From NCBI GenBank assembly GCA_028641055.1, contig CM054062.1, forward strand, positions 178,766,726 to 178,830,725: a DNA stretch of 64,000 nucleotides, written 5' to 3'. The translations under genes were made by a program, and so were the position numbers. This stretch comes from Alopecurus myosuroides (Eukaryota; Streptophyta; Magnoliopsida; Poales; Poaceae). Of this stretch, positions 44,325 to 55,383 are shown in pieces; the first letter of the stretch is position 1, and the number at the start of each line of letters is the position of its first letter. Under the pieces are notes generated by a model. The model was given only the letters and a program-made list of their open reading frames with translations. It was not told the DNA's origin and made no database searches.

Positions 44325-44610
44325 GGCTAGGGCAGTGGAGCAGCGGGGGGCGGATGGGGCTGGGAGAGGAAAGGAAAATGTGTGGCACTTTTTGTGTGGG
44401 CCACGGCGTGGTTTCGTGACACATATTCTTGTCCCAAGTTGTCCGGACGCTGTTCAAAACTGGACCAAATTTGGTCTGGATTTGAGCATCCGGGGACAAA
44501 AAACGGACCGTAGTCCGTATGAGTAGCGCCGCAGGGGCCTGGTTTCGGTCCAGGCTGCTCAAATCCGGCCTGTCCGGGACAATTGAGCAGTCCCACATGA
44601 GATGTTCTAA

Positions 44611-46631
44611 GGACATCTCCTGCGGGGCTGCTCATTTGCGGACCAAACTGGTCCGGATTTTGTCTGTTTGAGCAGCCGTCCGGGCCAGTGTCCGCGCGGA
44701 TTTGGGCCCTGCACCCAGCGGGGCTGCTCATTTAGTGGCCCGGGACCTATTTTTCCCTTAGTTTTTTTCCCAGTGATACTTTGAGCCTAAAAACAAACAC
44801 AATACTAAATAAAATACGAGTTATTTATTACAAATTTGACCGTTCAATAAGAAGACAAATAAGTCTTAATAAAAATTACAAAAAAATCTATTGGTTTTCT
44901 ACGAAGTTCCAGATGTGTTGCACCAAATCATCCCGAAGTGTGCGGTGGGTGTCCTGGTCACGCAACTCGTACTGGAAGTCAATGAAATTCTTAAATGTTG
45001 CCACTCCTGGCTAGGGCTCCACGTTCTCACCCTGAAACAACCAGTTCTCCTCGTAGACGTTGTCATCGCGCTCATCCTCTATGATCATATTGTGCATGAT
45101 CACACAAGCATTCATCGCCGACCACATAATCTCCGGGCTCCATGTTCTAGCGGGATGGCGAACAATAGCCCATCGAGATTGAAGCGCACCAAAAGCACGC
45201 TCCACATTCTTTCGGGCACTCTCCTGCTCTTGGGCAAATCGTTTCCTCATCTCATCTTGAGGATTGGAGATGGTCTTCACAAAGGTAGCCCACTGGGGAT
45301 AGATACCATCTGCCAGGTAGTATCCCTTTGTGTAGTGGTGGCCATTGATATCATAGCTCACCTAGGGGGAGTTGCCTACGGCAAGTCTGCCAAACACCGG
45401 AGAGCGCTGGAGCACGTTGATATCATTGTGTGAACCTGCCATGCCGAAGAACGAGTGCCAAATCCACAGATCATGCGAAGCAACTGCCTCGAGAATAACC
45501 GTGCACTCACCAACATGTCCCTTGTACTGCCCCTGCCAACCAAATGGCAGTTCTTCCACTCCCAGTGCATACAATCGATGCTTCCAAGCATCCCAGGACA
45601 CCCTCTGCTCTCGTTGATCGACAACAACCGTTGAGTGTCGGCAACAGTCGGTTCCCTCAAGTACTCCGGGCCAAAGACCTGAACCACAGCTTCACAAAAC
45701 TTGTACATAGATTGCAGGCACATGGATTCACTCATACGCAAGTATTCATCAACCAGATCACCAGCTACTCCATATGCAAGCATCCGAATTGCCACGGTGC
45801 ATTTTTGATAAGAAGAGAAGCCAAACTTACCGGTGGCATCGGGCTTGCACTTGAACCAATCATCATAGTCGAGCACACCGAGTCGAATGCGATTGAACAA
45901 GTCTTTTTTCATCCGAAAACGGCGCCGGAATAGCTTGGCCGTGTAAACCGGATTGGTTGGGTGGAAGTAGTCATTCCACAGCTGGGTATGGCCAGCTGCT
46001 CTGCCCCTTTCCAAGCCCGGCGCCTTGCCGGGAACGGACCCTCTGAACACCGGCCGCATCCTAGCGATGTGGTCATTGACCACGAGAGTGGCAACGAGGA
46101 CGTCGCTCTCGTCCTCGGAATCGGAGTCCGACGAGGACGAGTACATGATCACGTTGTTGAAGAAGAACTCGTCGCCGTTGTCCGCCATTTTTTGTGCCGA
46201 GGACGGGGCGGGCACACGGCCGAACACCTTGTGTGCGTCCGTGGAGGTGGGGGAGGTGGACCTGCGGTAGGCAGGCCGGCGAAACTCCTGCGGGACCGGT
46301 GGCGGCGTGGGTGAGAGGTGGGGGAGGTGGCCGTCGTCGGTGGGGGTCGAACGGCGGTGGTGGTCGTCAAATCGGCGAGCTAGCGGCGGCGAGATGGGTT
46401 GGGGGCGGCGAGAGGTGGGAGGAGGGGGCGTTCTGCGTGGGCCAGGGAGTGTGTCCACGGGACACTTTGCTGTCCGCGGGGCTGCTCAAATCTGGACCAA
46501 ATTTGGTATGGATTTGAGCATCCGGGGACAAAAAAACGGACTGCGGTCCGTATGAGCAGCGTCACAGGGGTCTGGTTTCGGCCCAGTCTACTTAAAACGG
46601 GGCCGTCTGGGCAAAGTAGGCAAGAGATGTC
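44611..46631. mobile_element. Harbinger-like element carrying only the DDE transposase
   Basis: It starts GGACATCTCCTGCGGGGCTG immediately after the TAA that ends its neighbour, and finishes AAGAGATGTC before TAG at 46632-46634. The left flank TAA and right flank TAG differ by one base, so the duplication is slightly decayed. It holds a transposase but no ORF1. Confidence 0.72.
45011..46188 (-). pseudogene. PIF/Harbinger transposase (DDE_Tnp_4), one frameshift and one stop
   Basis: The enzyme cuts and moves Harbinger elements. The likely start is 46188 ('MADNGDEFFFNNVIMYS', serine- and acid-rich), although the frame is open further upstream. The helix region shows 'LFRRRFRMKKDLFNRI' and 'KCTVAIRMLAYGVAGDLVDE'. 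The catalytic domain has the first aspartate in '[14 protein letters not shown]', the second in '[15 protein letters not shown]' and the glutamate in 'ARKNVERAFGALQSRW'. A one-base frameshift near 45545 follows the first block and a TAG near 45362 precedes 'SYDINGHHYTKGYYLADGIY'. The end is TAG at 45013-45011. All three catalytic residues survive, so inactivation may be recent. Confidence 0.9.
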
Positions 46632-48029
46632 TAGAGGACTCGTGGGGTCCCACCTATACACGACATGTGCCGTCATTGGGCTCCCCTCGGCCTAGTGATG
46701 AAAAAACTATTGATTCGGCCGTTGAAGAGGGAGATTTGAAAAGCGCAGAGACAACCCAAAGTCTCGTTACCGATCCCTAGTTCGTTGCAACCGGTGGGCG
46801 TGGATGGAGGATCTACGGTCTACCAAACAGTGTTCCTAGTAGTATGCAGCCGCTCGGGCCGCGCCGCTCACTGTTCCTAAGTTCGGCGCACCGCTGTTTT
46901 ACTGGTCGGTAGTGCTCAGTGTACGTCCTCAACCACGGTCGGCCGGGTGCGCAGGAAGAGGAAGAAGATTCGCAGCACAGCAGTGTACTGTTCCCGGCGT
47001 TTGTTTAGCTAATTCGGCTTTAGATAAGCCAGTCGCTGACGATGATGCTAATCCGCACGGAAGCGATCCAGTCCAATACTCTGACGCGAGGGGGCAGCAA
47101 TCTGGGGAGGGGCACAGTGCACGGCACGGCCCGCACATGCCGGCACATGCGACCCGCTGCGCACGCACAGCGACACGCCCAGAGCAGCGAGGGGCCTAGA
47201 CCAGTACCGCCACCCCACTATATATGCCAGGGCAGGCACGCTTGCATGCCCGGGGGATACAAAACAAAACGCCAACAGTGCCGGCCGTGCTCAGCGACAC
47301 GGATGGCAGGCACGGCCGCGTAGGCATGGGGAAGGGTGACATGTGGGCCCCGGCCCGGATGTCTGTGGGGGCCCGCTTGTCCTCAACAATGTTATGGGTG
47401 GATAGGCTTATAATTGCCACTAGACAGTGCCACTGCGCAAGACACAGCTACGACTACGAGCTCAGTGAGATCATTGATAGTATAATAAGCAGATTAGCAT
47501 TTGTTGGTCACTGCCTTGGCTTTGACTGCACAGCAGCGGCACTGCAAATACTGCATGCGGTCCAGGTGAGGTGGTGACCGGGTGATTTTGGGGCCTCTAG
47601 TTGTGAGCCCGTGAGTTTCCTGGTTTGTTTATTCGGAGCAGCAGGGAGCGGAGCCTCTAGTACTGTATATCTATCTACCCCTCCCAAGATCACTCACCTT
47701 GGTGTATGAGCCCTGCTGTTGGGCGTGTGATTGCTCATTGGGTAACAATTGCTTGTGCATGGCCAGAGAACTTTACAGGCTTTAGATTACCTACAGTGTA
47801 CAGTAGCAAAGCTTTTGGCAGGGAAGTCTTTTGGAGCCACCCGGGAGGGAGGGAGGGAGCCCTCGCTTTTCAAAAGCTGCCTTCTCTTGGTTGGTGTTGA
47901 GCTACTACAACATCTCTCAACTTTGAATAAGTTTACTGCTCCGGTACGAGCAAGAGGTTTGACAAGCTAGCTAGCTAGGAGCAAAGCACAAACGCTTCCA
48001 TTGAATGGTCTCCTCCCGGTGGCAACATA
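46632..48029. other. Unassigned, possibly low-copy region
   Basis: No transposon protein or border is visible. A TATATA-like motif (near 47217) and a mixed GC region with CACGCG and GGCACGGC motifs are present, but no open frame has a recognisable domain. A GGGAGGGAGGGAGGGAG run is at about 47841-47857. Host promoter or intergenic sequence is possible. Confidence 0.4.
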
Positions 48030-48325
48030 AATAAAGCAAGTACAATAAGGTCATGTAAGCGGGCTATAAGGAATTAAATAATATATTTGTGCTTAGTTGG
48101 AGGAGAGAAAAGAGGAGAGAGAAGAGAAGCGGGCTACAAGATAGTAGCCAGCTCTTGCACGTGCTCATAGGCACTTTGTGAGAGTGTAAGGTGGGCCATG
48201 TGCCCGACAAAATAGTGCATGCATATAGTATACTATGGTACATGTTGGCTATAAACTGGCTATAAGATGACATGGCAATGACTTATAGCCAGCAGCCGGC
48301 TCTATTATTAACCATGCTCTAAAGA
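48030..48325. mobile_element. MITE-like repeat
   Basis: The left end AGCAAGTACAATAAGG and the inverse of the right end (AGCATGGTTAATAATAGAG) are similar. Each is followed inwards by a GGCTATAAG block. Inner copies of TATAGCCA are also inverted. No coding capacity. Exact ends and target duplication are unclear. Confidence 0.5.
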
Positions 48326-48605
48326 GAAGAACAACACGACGCGACCCAAGAATTTTTAGCTTTTAGAAAAGTTGCGGGAAGGAAAGGTCAAATAACCTCT
48401 AATCTACTGCTTGCTTGGCTAGTCTACTAGCTGTGCCGTGCATGCACATGCTGGCCTGCAAAGAAACCGGTACGAGATGGGCGGATCGCCGGGCCAACGC
48501 ACGTACCCGTCGTCGTTGGATTTGATAAATGCGACGAAGCACTGTCCGAACCCACATGGATATGACTAAGCCTGACAATTTGGGACCTCCACCGTGCGTC
48601 CGTCT
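48326..48605. other. Unassigned sequence
   Basis: I see no recognisable gene or repeat here. Confidence 0.4.
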
Positions 48606-48611
48606 CATGCA

Positions 48612-49123
48612 TAGGGTTGGAATTCCAGCCGAGGCTCGGTCAACTGACGAGTCGAGCTCGGCTCGACTCGTTCAACAAACGAGTCCGAAAACAAAACTCG
48701 GCTCGGCTTGGTGAACTCGCGAGTAGCTCGCGAGCTACTCGTTTAACTTTTTTTATTTTATAAAACTATAAAAAGTCAACATTATATATTGTATATATAC
48801 TTATTTTCATTATTTGGGGTACGTATAATAAAATCATCACAATAATTGATGAAAAGATGTCACCATAAAATAATTTGTCATAAATAAACTACAATAATCA
48901 GTAAAAAAATGTTCACATATATAAGAATATCATTAGAAATTCTTTTTACCGAGTTAAACGAGCTAAACGAGTACTCGTAAACTCGGCTCGTTTAGCTTGA
49001 ACTCGTTTACTGTCGAAAACGAAAACTCGACTCGGCTCGTTGGACAACGAGCTCGAGCCGAGCCGAGTCGAGTTGCGAACTACTCGTTTAACTCGCGAGT
49101 TTCGAGTTTTAAATCCAGACCTA
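48612..49123. mobile_element. hAT-like foldback element
   Basis: Ends TAGGGTTGGAATTC and (inverted) TAGGTCTGGATTT match. Both flanks carry CATGCA (48606-48611 and 49124-49129). Long GC-rich arms built from GAGCTCGGCTCGACTCG-like sequence surround an AT-rich centre, so the whole can fold back. No protein is encoded. Confidence 0.7.
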
Positions 49124-49371
49124 CATGCATCCCCGGACCGGCTCACACCATGCTTCATCTACCGTACATACCACGTACAGTAGTACTCCGTACGTAGCAG
49201 GGAGCTCGCGTGCACGAAACATATAAACATGAAGCATTGCGCTCGCCGCTCGGTCAACTGCACCGGGAGCAGTAAAGCTTTGCCTACATACATACTGTAT
49301 GTCGGTCATTGGGACGTGGCTCCTATTGTTCTACCCAAAGCTGTGTTGGTGCAAAGTGTTGGCCATATGTT
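49124..49371. other. Unassigned sequence
   Basis: Short stretch between the foldback element and the tandem duplication; no gene seen. Confidence 0.4.
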
Positions 49372-49420
49372 CGACTAGTTTTTTCTCTTCTCAACGTGAG
49401 TTTGAAATACTCATATCATA

Positions 49421-49808
49421 CACGGAAAGTGCTTTTGATTCCCGAGCACAAGTGCTTCTGCCAATATTCAAAATATGAAAAAAATATTTACTAATTTTAA
49501 AAAATTCTGAAAATCAATCTGGTTGCAGTCAATGGTATATCCCACAAATGTGCAAATTTTCTATTTTAAATACATAGAATTATAGGCTACACAGAAATAA
49601 CAAAATAACAAAATCTATAGATTCGAAAATAGGCATTACCCCATATCCATATTTTTGTCATTTTTGTGTAGTTAATAATATAAAGTATTTGTAATTGATT
49701 TTTTGCAAGTTCTTAAGATATATCACTAGCTATTTACGTATTTTTTTTCAGAATGTTTGGAAACTTATAGATATATTTGGCAGTATCACTCGTTCCCAGG
49801 TGCACCAA
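49421..49808. mobile_element. Small AT-rich insertion in copy 1
   Basis: It is absent from copy 2. One end reads GGAAAGTGCTTTTGATTCCC and the other, inverted, GGAGCGGAGATTTGGTGCAC; these are only loosely similar. It may be a small Mutator-like element but the class is open. Confidence 0.4.
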
Positions 49809-50096
49809 ATCTCCGCTCCATCACGAATCTTTTTTATTAATTTATTCAACAAAGACTTGCACGAAACCATATTTCCAGACGACATCCCACGTACCCCTAC
49901 AAGTTTGATGATGGGTAGCTAACACGAGTCTCCCACCATCTAAATCCCGGGGGGCCTCACCAAGCCACCCAAGCTGGGAGCACAAACAGGTAGAGTAGAG
50001 CCTCAATGCGCACCGCTTGCGCACGCTACACGAGCCGTCGCCGACGTCTTCCACCGACTCATCTTCATGACAAAGATCGGCGCATTGAGCTTGTCA

Positions 50097-50432
50097 GGGC
50101 ATCTCCAATGTAGAAATAAGAGTAAACCTTAAGCAAAAAAGTGGTCTTAAGACCCACCCTTATACATTGTGGCACTAGACCTTAAGCTAAAAAATTTAAG
50201 ACCCACCTATACCACTATGGCCTTGCCATAAGAAATTTAATAAAGCAAAGTAATATTTCTCTCACCTACTTTATACTGTTTGCATTTGTTCATTGGTCAA
50301 AAATTTCTGCTAAGTGGGCTCCACCTTAAGATTCATCTGGACCTTAAGCATTGTGAGGTTTTTAGACTGCTATAGCACATGTTGTGGGACCCAACTTATG
50401 GCCTCTATTAGAAATAAGCATTGGAGACGCCC
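50097..50432. mobile_element. Harbinger-type MITE (Tourist-like)
   Basis: 336 bp with ends GGGCATCTCCAATG and CATTGGAGACGCCC, inverse apart from one base. TCA flanks both sides (50094-50096 and 50433-50435). The empty site is visible in copy 2 at about 51682-51700. It encodes nothing and would be moved by a Harbinger transposase such as the one at 45011-46188. Confidence 0.85.
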
Positions 50433-51373
50433 TCAGGCTTAACGTCGACAACGCCAAGACACTAGACACCTACACGCGCCCATCATCGACCACGCGGTAC
50501 ATGCCACCCCACACCACCTCATGATCCCTCCAACCAACATCTGCTGCTAAAACAATCTCCCAAGAGGGAGAACGACGTCGGACACCGCCGTTATATCGTA
50601 TGTGAGACCCGGATCTAGAGTTTCTCGCGTGGGAACCAAGCTGGAGCGGCGTGTCATCTACCATATTTGGAGATATTTCTGCATCAATTTCTCTACGTCA
50701 TCACCCTGTGAGGCCACCAACTTGTTCACACATCCGTCCAGCCGATAAATGCCTCCAAACATGATGCCCCACGGAGTGACGATGCAGATGTCGCCGTCAT
50801 CCGATCCAGAGGTCCCCTTAACGCCTCCAACGAGGGCTATGACGCCCATGGACGCCGCCGTGAATGGTGACCTCCTCCAGATCTCAGGCTTCCCCAGAAA
50901 CAAAGACTAGACGCCCCACCATCGTCTCCAACGTGGAATAAAACAACCATAGGCGCTTGGGTCGATGGTGGCGTCCTGACCTGCTTCAACAGCTGGACCA
51001 CCTTCTCCTCCTCACTTTGGACCACCGCACCCCATAGGCCAAGCGATTCTCCACGAGGCAGCACCACTGCTGGCGAGATCCCTTTGCACCGATGATGAAG
51101 ACAACCAAAGGTGGAGGAGGCCACATTGCTGCGGGACTGGCACCATGGCCACGAACACGTCGCCCCAAGGCGCCCACTGAAGATCTACCGCCGCAACCAC
51201 GCCTCCAAGCCGTGGCAGAGGGACGCACTGCCGCCGCCATCATGCTCCCCGCACGGGCTTTGCCTGACTACGATCCGGCGGCGACGGGAGGGGAGATGCG
51301 GTGGACGGAGGCTAGGATTAGGGATATGGGTTCTCGTTTGGGTCGGTTAAGGATATGGATTCCCTAGCGGCGG

Positions 51374-51724
51374 CGACTAGTTTTTTCTTAAAGTGAGTTT
51401 GAAATACTCGCATCACACATCTTTTTTATTAATCTATTCGACAAAGACTTACACAGAACCATATTCCAGGCGACAACCCTCGCTACCCCATACAATCTTG
51501 ATGATGCATGGCTAACACCAATGTCCCACCATCTAAATTCAGGGGCCTCACCAAGCCACCCAAGCTGGGGGCACAAACCAATAGAGCAGAGCCTCAGTGT
51601 GCACCCCTTGCGCACGCTCCAGGAGCCGTCGCCGACGTCTTCCACAGACCCATCTTCATGACAGGGATCAACACATTAAGCTTGTCGGGCTTAACATCGT
51701 TAACGCCACAACCCTAGACACCTA
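51374..51724. repeat. Tandem duplication, copy 2 (left part)
   Basis: Matches copy 1 without its two inserts. It is cut by Copia B at 51724 and continues at 63335-63490. Confidence 0.8.
51720..51724. repeat. Target-site duplication of Copia B (left)
   Basis: ACCTA directly before the LTR; the same five bases follow the other LTR at 63335-63339. Confidence 0.95.
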
Positions 51725-51740
51725 TGAATGGATAGTAAGG

Positions 51741-51766
51741 GCACCTAGAGGGGGGTGAATAGGTGC
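51741..51766 (-). promoter_or_regulatory. U5 hairpin of Copia B (3' LTR copy)
   Basis: Minus strand: GCACCTA pairs perfectly with TAGGTGC around loop TTCACCCCCCTC. Confidence 0.6.
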
Positions 51767-52419
51767 TACGACCAATTTTAATTTTTATTCAAGATTAGTC
51801 TTGACACAAAGATAAATTCTCTAGATAATGCAACTACGGTGAATTTACCTATATGACAAGAACAAGCACAAACACAATACAGGCACAAGTAAAGGAGGAA
51901 GGGAACGAGGTAATCGATATGGAGCACGCGGAGACACGATGTATTCCCGAGTTCCTCATTGTTAAGGGAGTACATCTCGTTGGAGGGGTGTGAGCTCGCC
52001 ACAAAGGCCTACTCAACGCCACAAATGCCTCACCCTATTCTCCGATGAACCCCGCCACAAAGGCCTAGTTCACCTTCCACTATTGATCCCCTTTGAGGCG
52101 GGAATCAAATCCTTTACAAACATGCTTGGGGAACACACCCACTACCAAATTAAGGGCTCCCAACAATAAACAATCACCAACAAATATAGCAATAGAGTCT
52201 AGGTTCTCCACAAGGAAACCCTAGACTAGATCCCTCAAGTGAATGAGGGGGGAATGAAGAACGGCTTGGTGGCAATGTAGAGCGGGGGCTTCTCCTTCAA
52301 TCCTCTAAGAATCAACGAGTTTGGATGGAGGGATTGAGAGGAATCAAAGTTTTGGTGAGCTCTAATAAATGCACTTGAATGCTTGGACAAACTAGATCTA
52401 GGGGAAGAAGGGGATGGGC

Positions 52420-52427
52420 TATTTATA
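52420..52427 (-). promoter_or_regulatory. TATA box of Copia B 3' LTR
   Basis: TATAAATA on the minus strand, flanked by imperfectly inverted GATGGG and GCCCATC sequences, just downstream of the CGGTAGTACCG array. Confidence 0.7.
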
Positions 52428-52469
52428 CCCATCTCCTAAATCTGACCGTTTGGTCATTTAATGCTACAC

Positions 52470-52925
52470 CCGGTACTACCGGATGCCTTCCGGTAGTACC
52501 GCCCGTGCAAATCTCCACATTTGGTCAACGCAGCTTCGCAGACGCTGAACACAGTCGGTACTACCGGGCAGGCCCAGTAGTACCGCGTTGAACAACCGGA
52601 CGCCCCCGGTAGTTCCGGATTAAGTAGAAGGTTGGTGATGAAATCCAGTGCACATATGTTGAACCTTCCGAGAAAATCCAGTACTACCGCGCGGGTGCGG
52701 TAGTACCGCGCTGAACTTCCGGACGCACCCGGTAGTTCCGAATTAACCAGAATGTGGGGCTTCATGTCCAGTGCGCAGAACTTGAACATTCCATGGAAAT
52801 CCGGTAGTACTACGCTTGAACTACCGCACGCACCCGGTAGTTCTGGATTAGACAGAAGGTGGACCTTTGAGTTCCAGTATGCATCCCTTGAAAATCCGGT
52901 AGTACCGGACAACGCCCGATAGTAC
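52470..52925 (-). repeat. CGGTAGTACCG array in Copia B 3' LTR
   Basis: Many copies of the near-palindrome CGGTAGTACCG and variants such as CGGTAGTTCCG, in the U3 part of the LTR. The same array is in the 5' LTR (about 62775-63205) and upstream of the third gene. Confidence 0.88.
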
Positions 52926-53091
52926 CGGCCAGACAGAAAACCCACTATTGAGGTTAATTTCAACCATGAGCACAGAGGGAATTACCATGATATGAAATAT
53001 AAGTTCAATACCCTGGAAACACTTAGCACACATTAGTGCTCTAATTGTGTTGTCAACAAACATCAAAACAAAGTGGGGAAATTATCTTTCA

Positions 53092-53107
53092 ATCTTCCCC
53101 TTTTTGG
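53092..53107 (-). other. Polypurine tract of Copia B
   Basis: CCAAAAAGGGGAAGAT on the minus strand directly before the 3' LTR. Confidence 0.88.
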
Positions 53108-53501
53108 TGTTTGATGACAACACAATTGTTGAGCAAGGATTTGATAGCATTGCACATAAGTGATCAAATAATTAGCTAGGCACAAGACTTGCAATAGAGA
53201 TAGTATTTAACGAGATAACAAGATAATAAGTGTTACACCACACACAACTTAAAAGGTTCAACACCAAATAAAACGTTCAACTAAACCGGAGACACAAGCA
53301 AGAGAATAAAACGAAGATAGCAAGCTTGTGACTCCACCCATGCAAATCCCGGCTCAAACTAATATACTCATTCTCCCCCTTTGTCCTAAAATGCCAAAAA
53401 GGGAGAAGAGGCTAACGTCCCATGTCACTCATCGTCGTCGGGAACGTGGTGGGTGGATGAGGAAGGAATGTCGGGGCTGCTCCATGTGCTATGCTTGGGG
53501 A
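53108..53501 (-). other. Non-coding stretch between third gene and polypurine tract of Copia B
   Basis: AT-rich. It contains a second, inner copy of the GGGGGAGAA purine run near 53373. No gene. Confidence 0.6.
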
Positions 53502-54857
53502 TCACTGCGTCTTGGGAGTGATTTCTTCCTCAGAACCCGGGGACACTGCCAAGCCTGCTTGAACCATCATCTTCTTCTGACGAGAAGCAGCTTTCTTGTG
53601 GTAGACATGAGCATCATACAAGCGCTCCTGGAGGTCTAGCTGGAGGTAAAAGGCTTTCTTAGCCTTGATATGGAACTTATTGAGCCAAGAGGGTTCCTCC
53701 AGAGAGTCGGAAACAACAAGAGGAGCTCCAGCCCTCACACCAATGCGAGAGAAAGATGCCTTTTGGGCTGCAACAACGGCTAGCTCGGAGGGTGACAAAT
53801 GAGACTTCACTGTAGGCTCCTCCATGGGTTGCTTAAGCACCACACTGCCATCCTTCATAATGTCCTCCTTTGTGGCTTCCCACCATTTCCTCTTCATGAG
53901 CTTCATGAGATAGGGGCCAAAGATGGGAGCCCTCTTGTCAATAATTGTGAGCCAAAGTTCCTCATGGATCCAATCCATCACATCAAAGCGTTCACCGGAC
54001 CCTTGCTTATCCTTAGAGCCCTTGAGAAGGTCAAACACATATCCATGTACCTCATCCCAATTTCCCACACGAGGAGCAAGTGTCTCCCTATAAATGCGGT
54101 GAAGAATCTCAAAGGGGCGAATGAGATGAGCAGATTTTCTCGGTGTACCTCCTTCCATGGTGATGTTAGCAATGGAATTATTGTGGCTAGATGTGTTATT
54201 GTCATGGCACCTCCATCCACATGGCTCATGTGATCCCTTATTTTCATAACCCAAGAGATCACCAAACTCCTTCAAAGTGGCCAAGAGCACCCTATCCTTG
54301 GTCATCCACCTCAAGGCACTCTCCTCGTCAGTCCTAGAATGCACAACTCAATGTATGAATGGTTGAACTTCATGAGTGGAATGAATACAAATTCCTCACA
54401 CATAGCCAAAGATTCATCAAAATAATCCTTGAACTTGGGAAGCCTCATATGGGAGATGTTGAGAGTATGTTGAATGGTGACGGAGTAGTCCTTGCCCACA
54501 TAGATCTCATTGTAGACAAGCTCTTGGTCCTTTGTGAAGAAGTGGGGATTATCCATCAAATTCCTCTCATGCTCATAAGGATTCTCCTCCCTATATTCTT
54601 GATAGGCTTTGGGCTTCCACTTGTTGAAAGGCTCGCGGGCGGATTTCCTAGCCACTGTCTTGGGTTGAGAAGAGCTACGACCAACACGTCCACCCCGACC
54701 ACCACCACGAGTCCTAGTGGTGGTAGGGCGGGCATGATCTCAGCCATGAACTCATGACTATCATCCTCAGCAGCCATAGCCTTGTCACCCGGAGCCTTGT
54801 GCTTGTTTCTAGCATAGGTGACCGGTTCCTTCCCCAAATTCCCTGAACCACGAGAAC
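53502..54857 (-). pseudogene. Copia B third gene (extra ORF), frameshifted
   Basis: Function unknown. The reading starts at a strong splice-acceptor-like site (pyrimidine tract, TTTTCACAG ending at 54858) with 'GSRGSGNLGKEPVTYA'. After a frameshift near 54740 the next frame has 'FNKWKPKAYQEYREENPYEH', 'HFFTKDQELVYNEIYVG' and 'LPKFKDYFDESLAMCEEFVF'. A second shift near 54340 leads to the frame from 54344 with 'SALRWMTKDRVLLATLKEFG', 'FEILHRIYRETLAPRVGNWD' and 'FDVMDWIHEELWLTII'. It ends in a basic coiled part, 'LQLDLQERLYDAHVYHKKAA', with a stop at 53502. The Copia A third gene shows the same order of blocks. Copies in two diverged families argue that the gene was useful to the elements. Confidence 0.8.
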
Positions 54858-55141
54858 CTGTGAAAACAGAGGGATAGGGATGGGAAACAAGACGAGCGAA
54901 CATACTCAAAGAAACTGGGAAGCAAAACTAGTTGATTCTAGTTTCACTAAGTTGATTTGTGCCAAACTTGTGCAGGCGGTAGTATCGAACGGCGTCCGGT
55001 AGTACCGGCCGCATGAGTTTTTCTGTTCCATCCTCTAGATCCAAGCACGAAATCAAGAACAATCAACAAAATGGAACTAGGAGCAACTAGCTATTACAAT
55101 TTCTAGACTATATATAATCATCCATCCAATTTAACCGAAGA

Positions 55142-55383
55142 ATCGGGGCTACAAGAATCTATCCTCAAAATCTCATCTAGGGTTCATCAATGGCATCAAT
55201 GGGGACCCAAAACAAGAGCAAAGAGAAGAGAAATGCCCGAGGCCATGGAGGAGATCGATGCGGGAGAGATTCCCATGGAGTAAATCTGGCTGGAAACGGC
55301 GGAATTCGGCGAGAGGAGGCCAAGCCGGAAGAGGGAGAGGAGCGGAGCAGCAGGGAGTGGAGCAGTTCGTGCGGGAAGTCGAA
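55142..55383 (-). promoter_or_regulatory. Leader-like region of the Copia B third gene
   Basis: On the minus strand, downstream of the array, the sequence is pyrimidine-rich (CTCCCTGCTGCTCCGCTCCT). It has ATG codons in good context (near 55276 and 55246) and GAACCCTAGATGAG. The true first exon and splice donor could not be decided. Confidence 0.35.

Larger units (their letters stand above)
42949..44607. mobile_element. Harbinger-like element carrying only the Myb-like ORF1
   Basis: Ends GAACATCTCC (42949) and GAGATGTTC (44607) are inverse. TAA flanks both sides (42946-42948 and 44608-44610), the PIF/Harbinger target duplication. It contains ORF1 but no DDE transposase. The next element starts directly after the right TAA. 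Confidence 0.75.
49372..51373. repeat. Tandem duplication, copy 1
   Basis: It starts CGACTAGTTTTTTCT and is directly followed by copy 2, which starts the same way at 51374. Homology to copy 2 covers 49372-49420, about 49809-50096 and 50436-50622. Copy 1 carries two inserts absent from copy 2: about 390 bp (49421-49808) and a MITE (50097-50432). The part 50623-51373 has no counterpart in the visible copy 2. It is rich in GCCGCC and may be the body of an unidentified transposon on the minus strand, with a 3' tail near 49823-49850 (AATAAAAAAG). Confidence 0.7.
51725..53091 (-). repeat. 3' LTR of Copia B
   Basis: 1367 bp, TGAATGG...CTTTCA. It matches 62038-63334 with many substitutions. Near its end it has about 40 bp (around 53036-53075) that the 5' LTR lacks. 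Confidence 0.93.

Noticed and set aside
47224..47577. 117-codon + strand frame downstream of the TATA-like motif
   Set aside because: No domain or codon pattern supports it; it is kept only as a question in the unassigned region.
47785..47890. Candidate microRNA-like hairpin (AGCTTTTGGCAGGG and TTCAAAAGCTGCC)
   Set aside because: Only about nine base pairs match with a large unpaired loop, and I recognise no known mature sequence.
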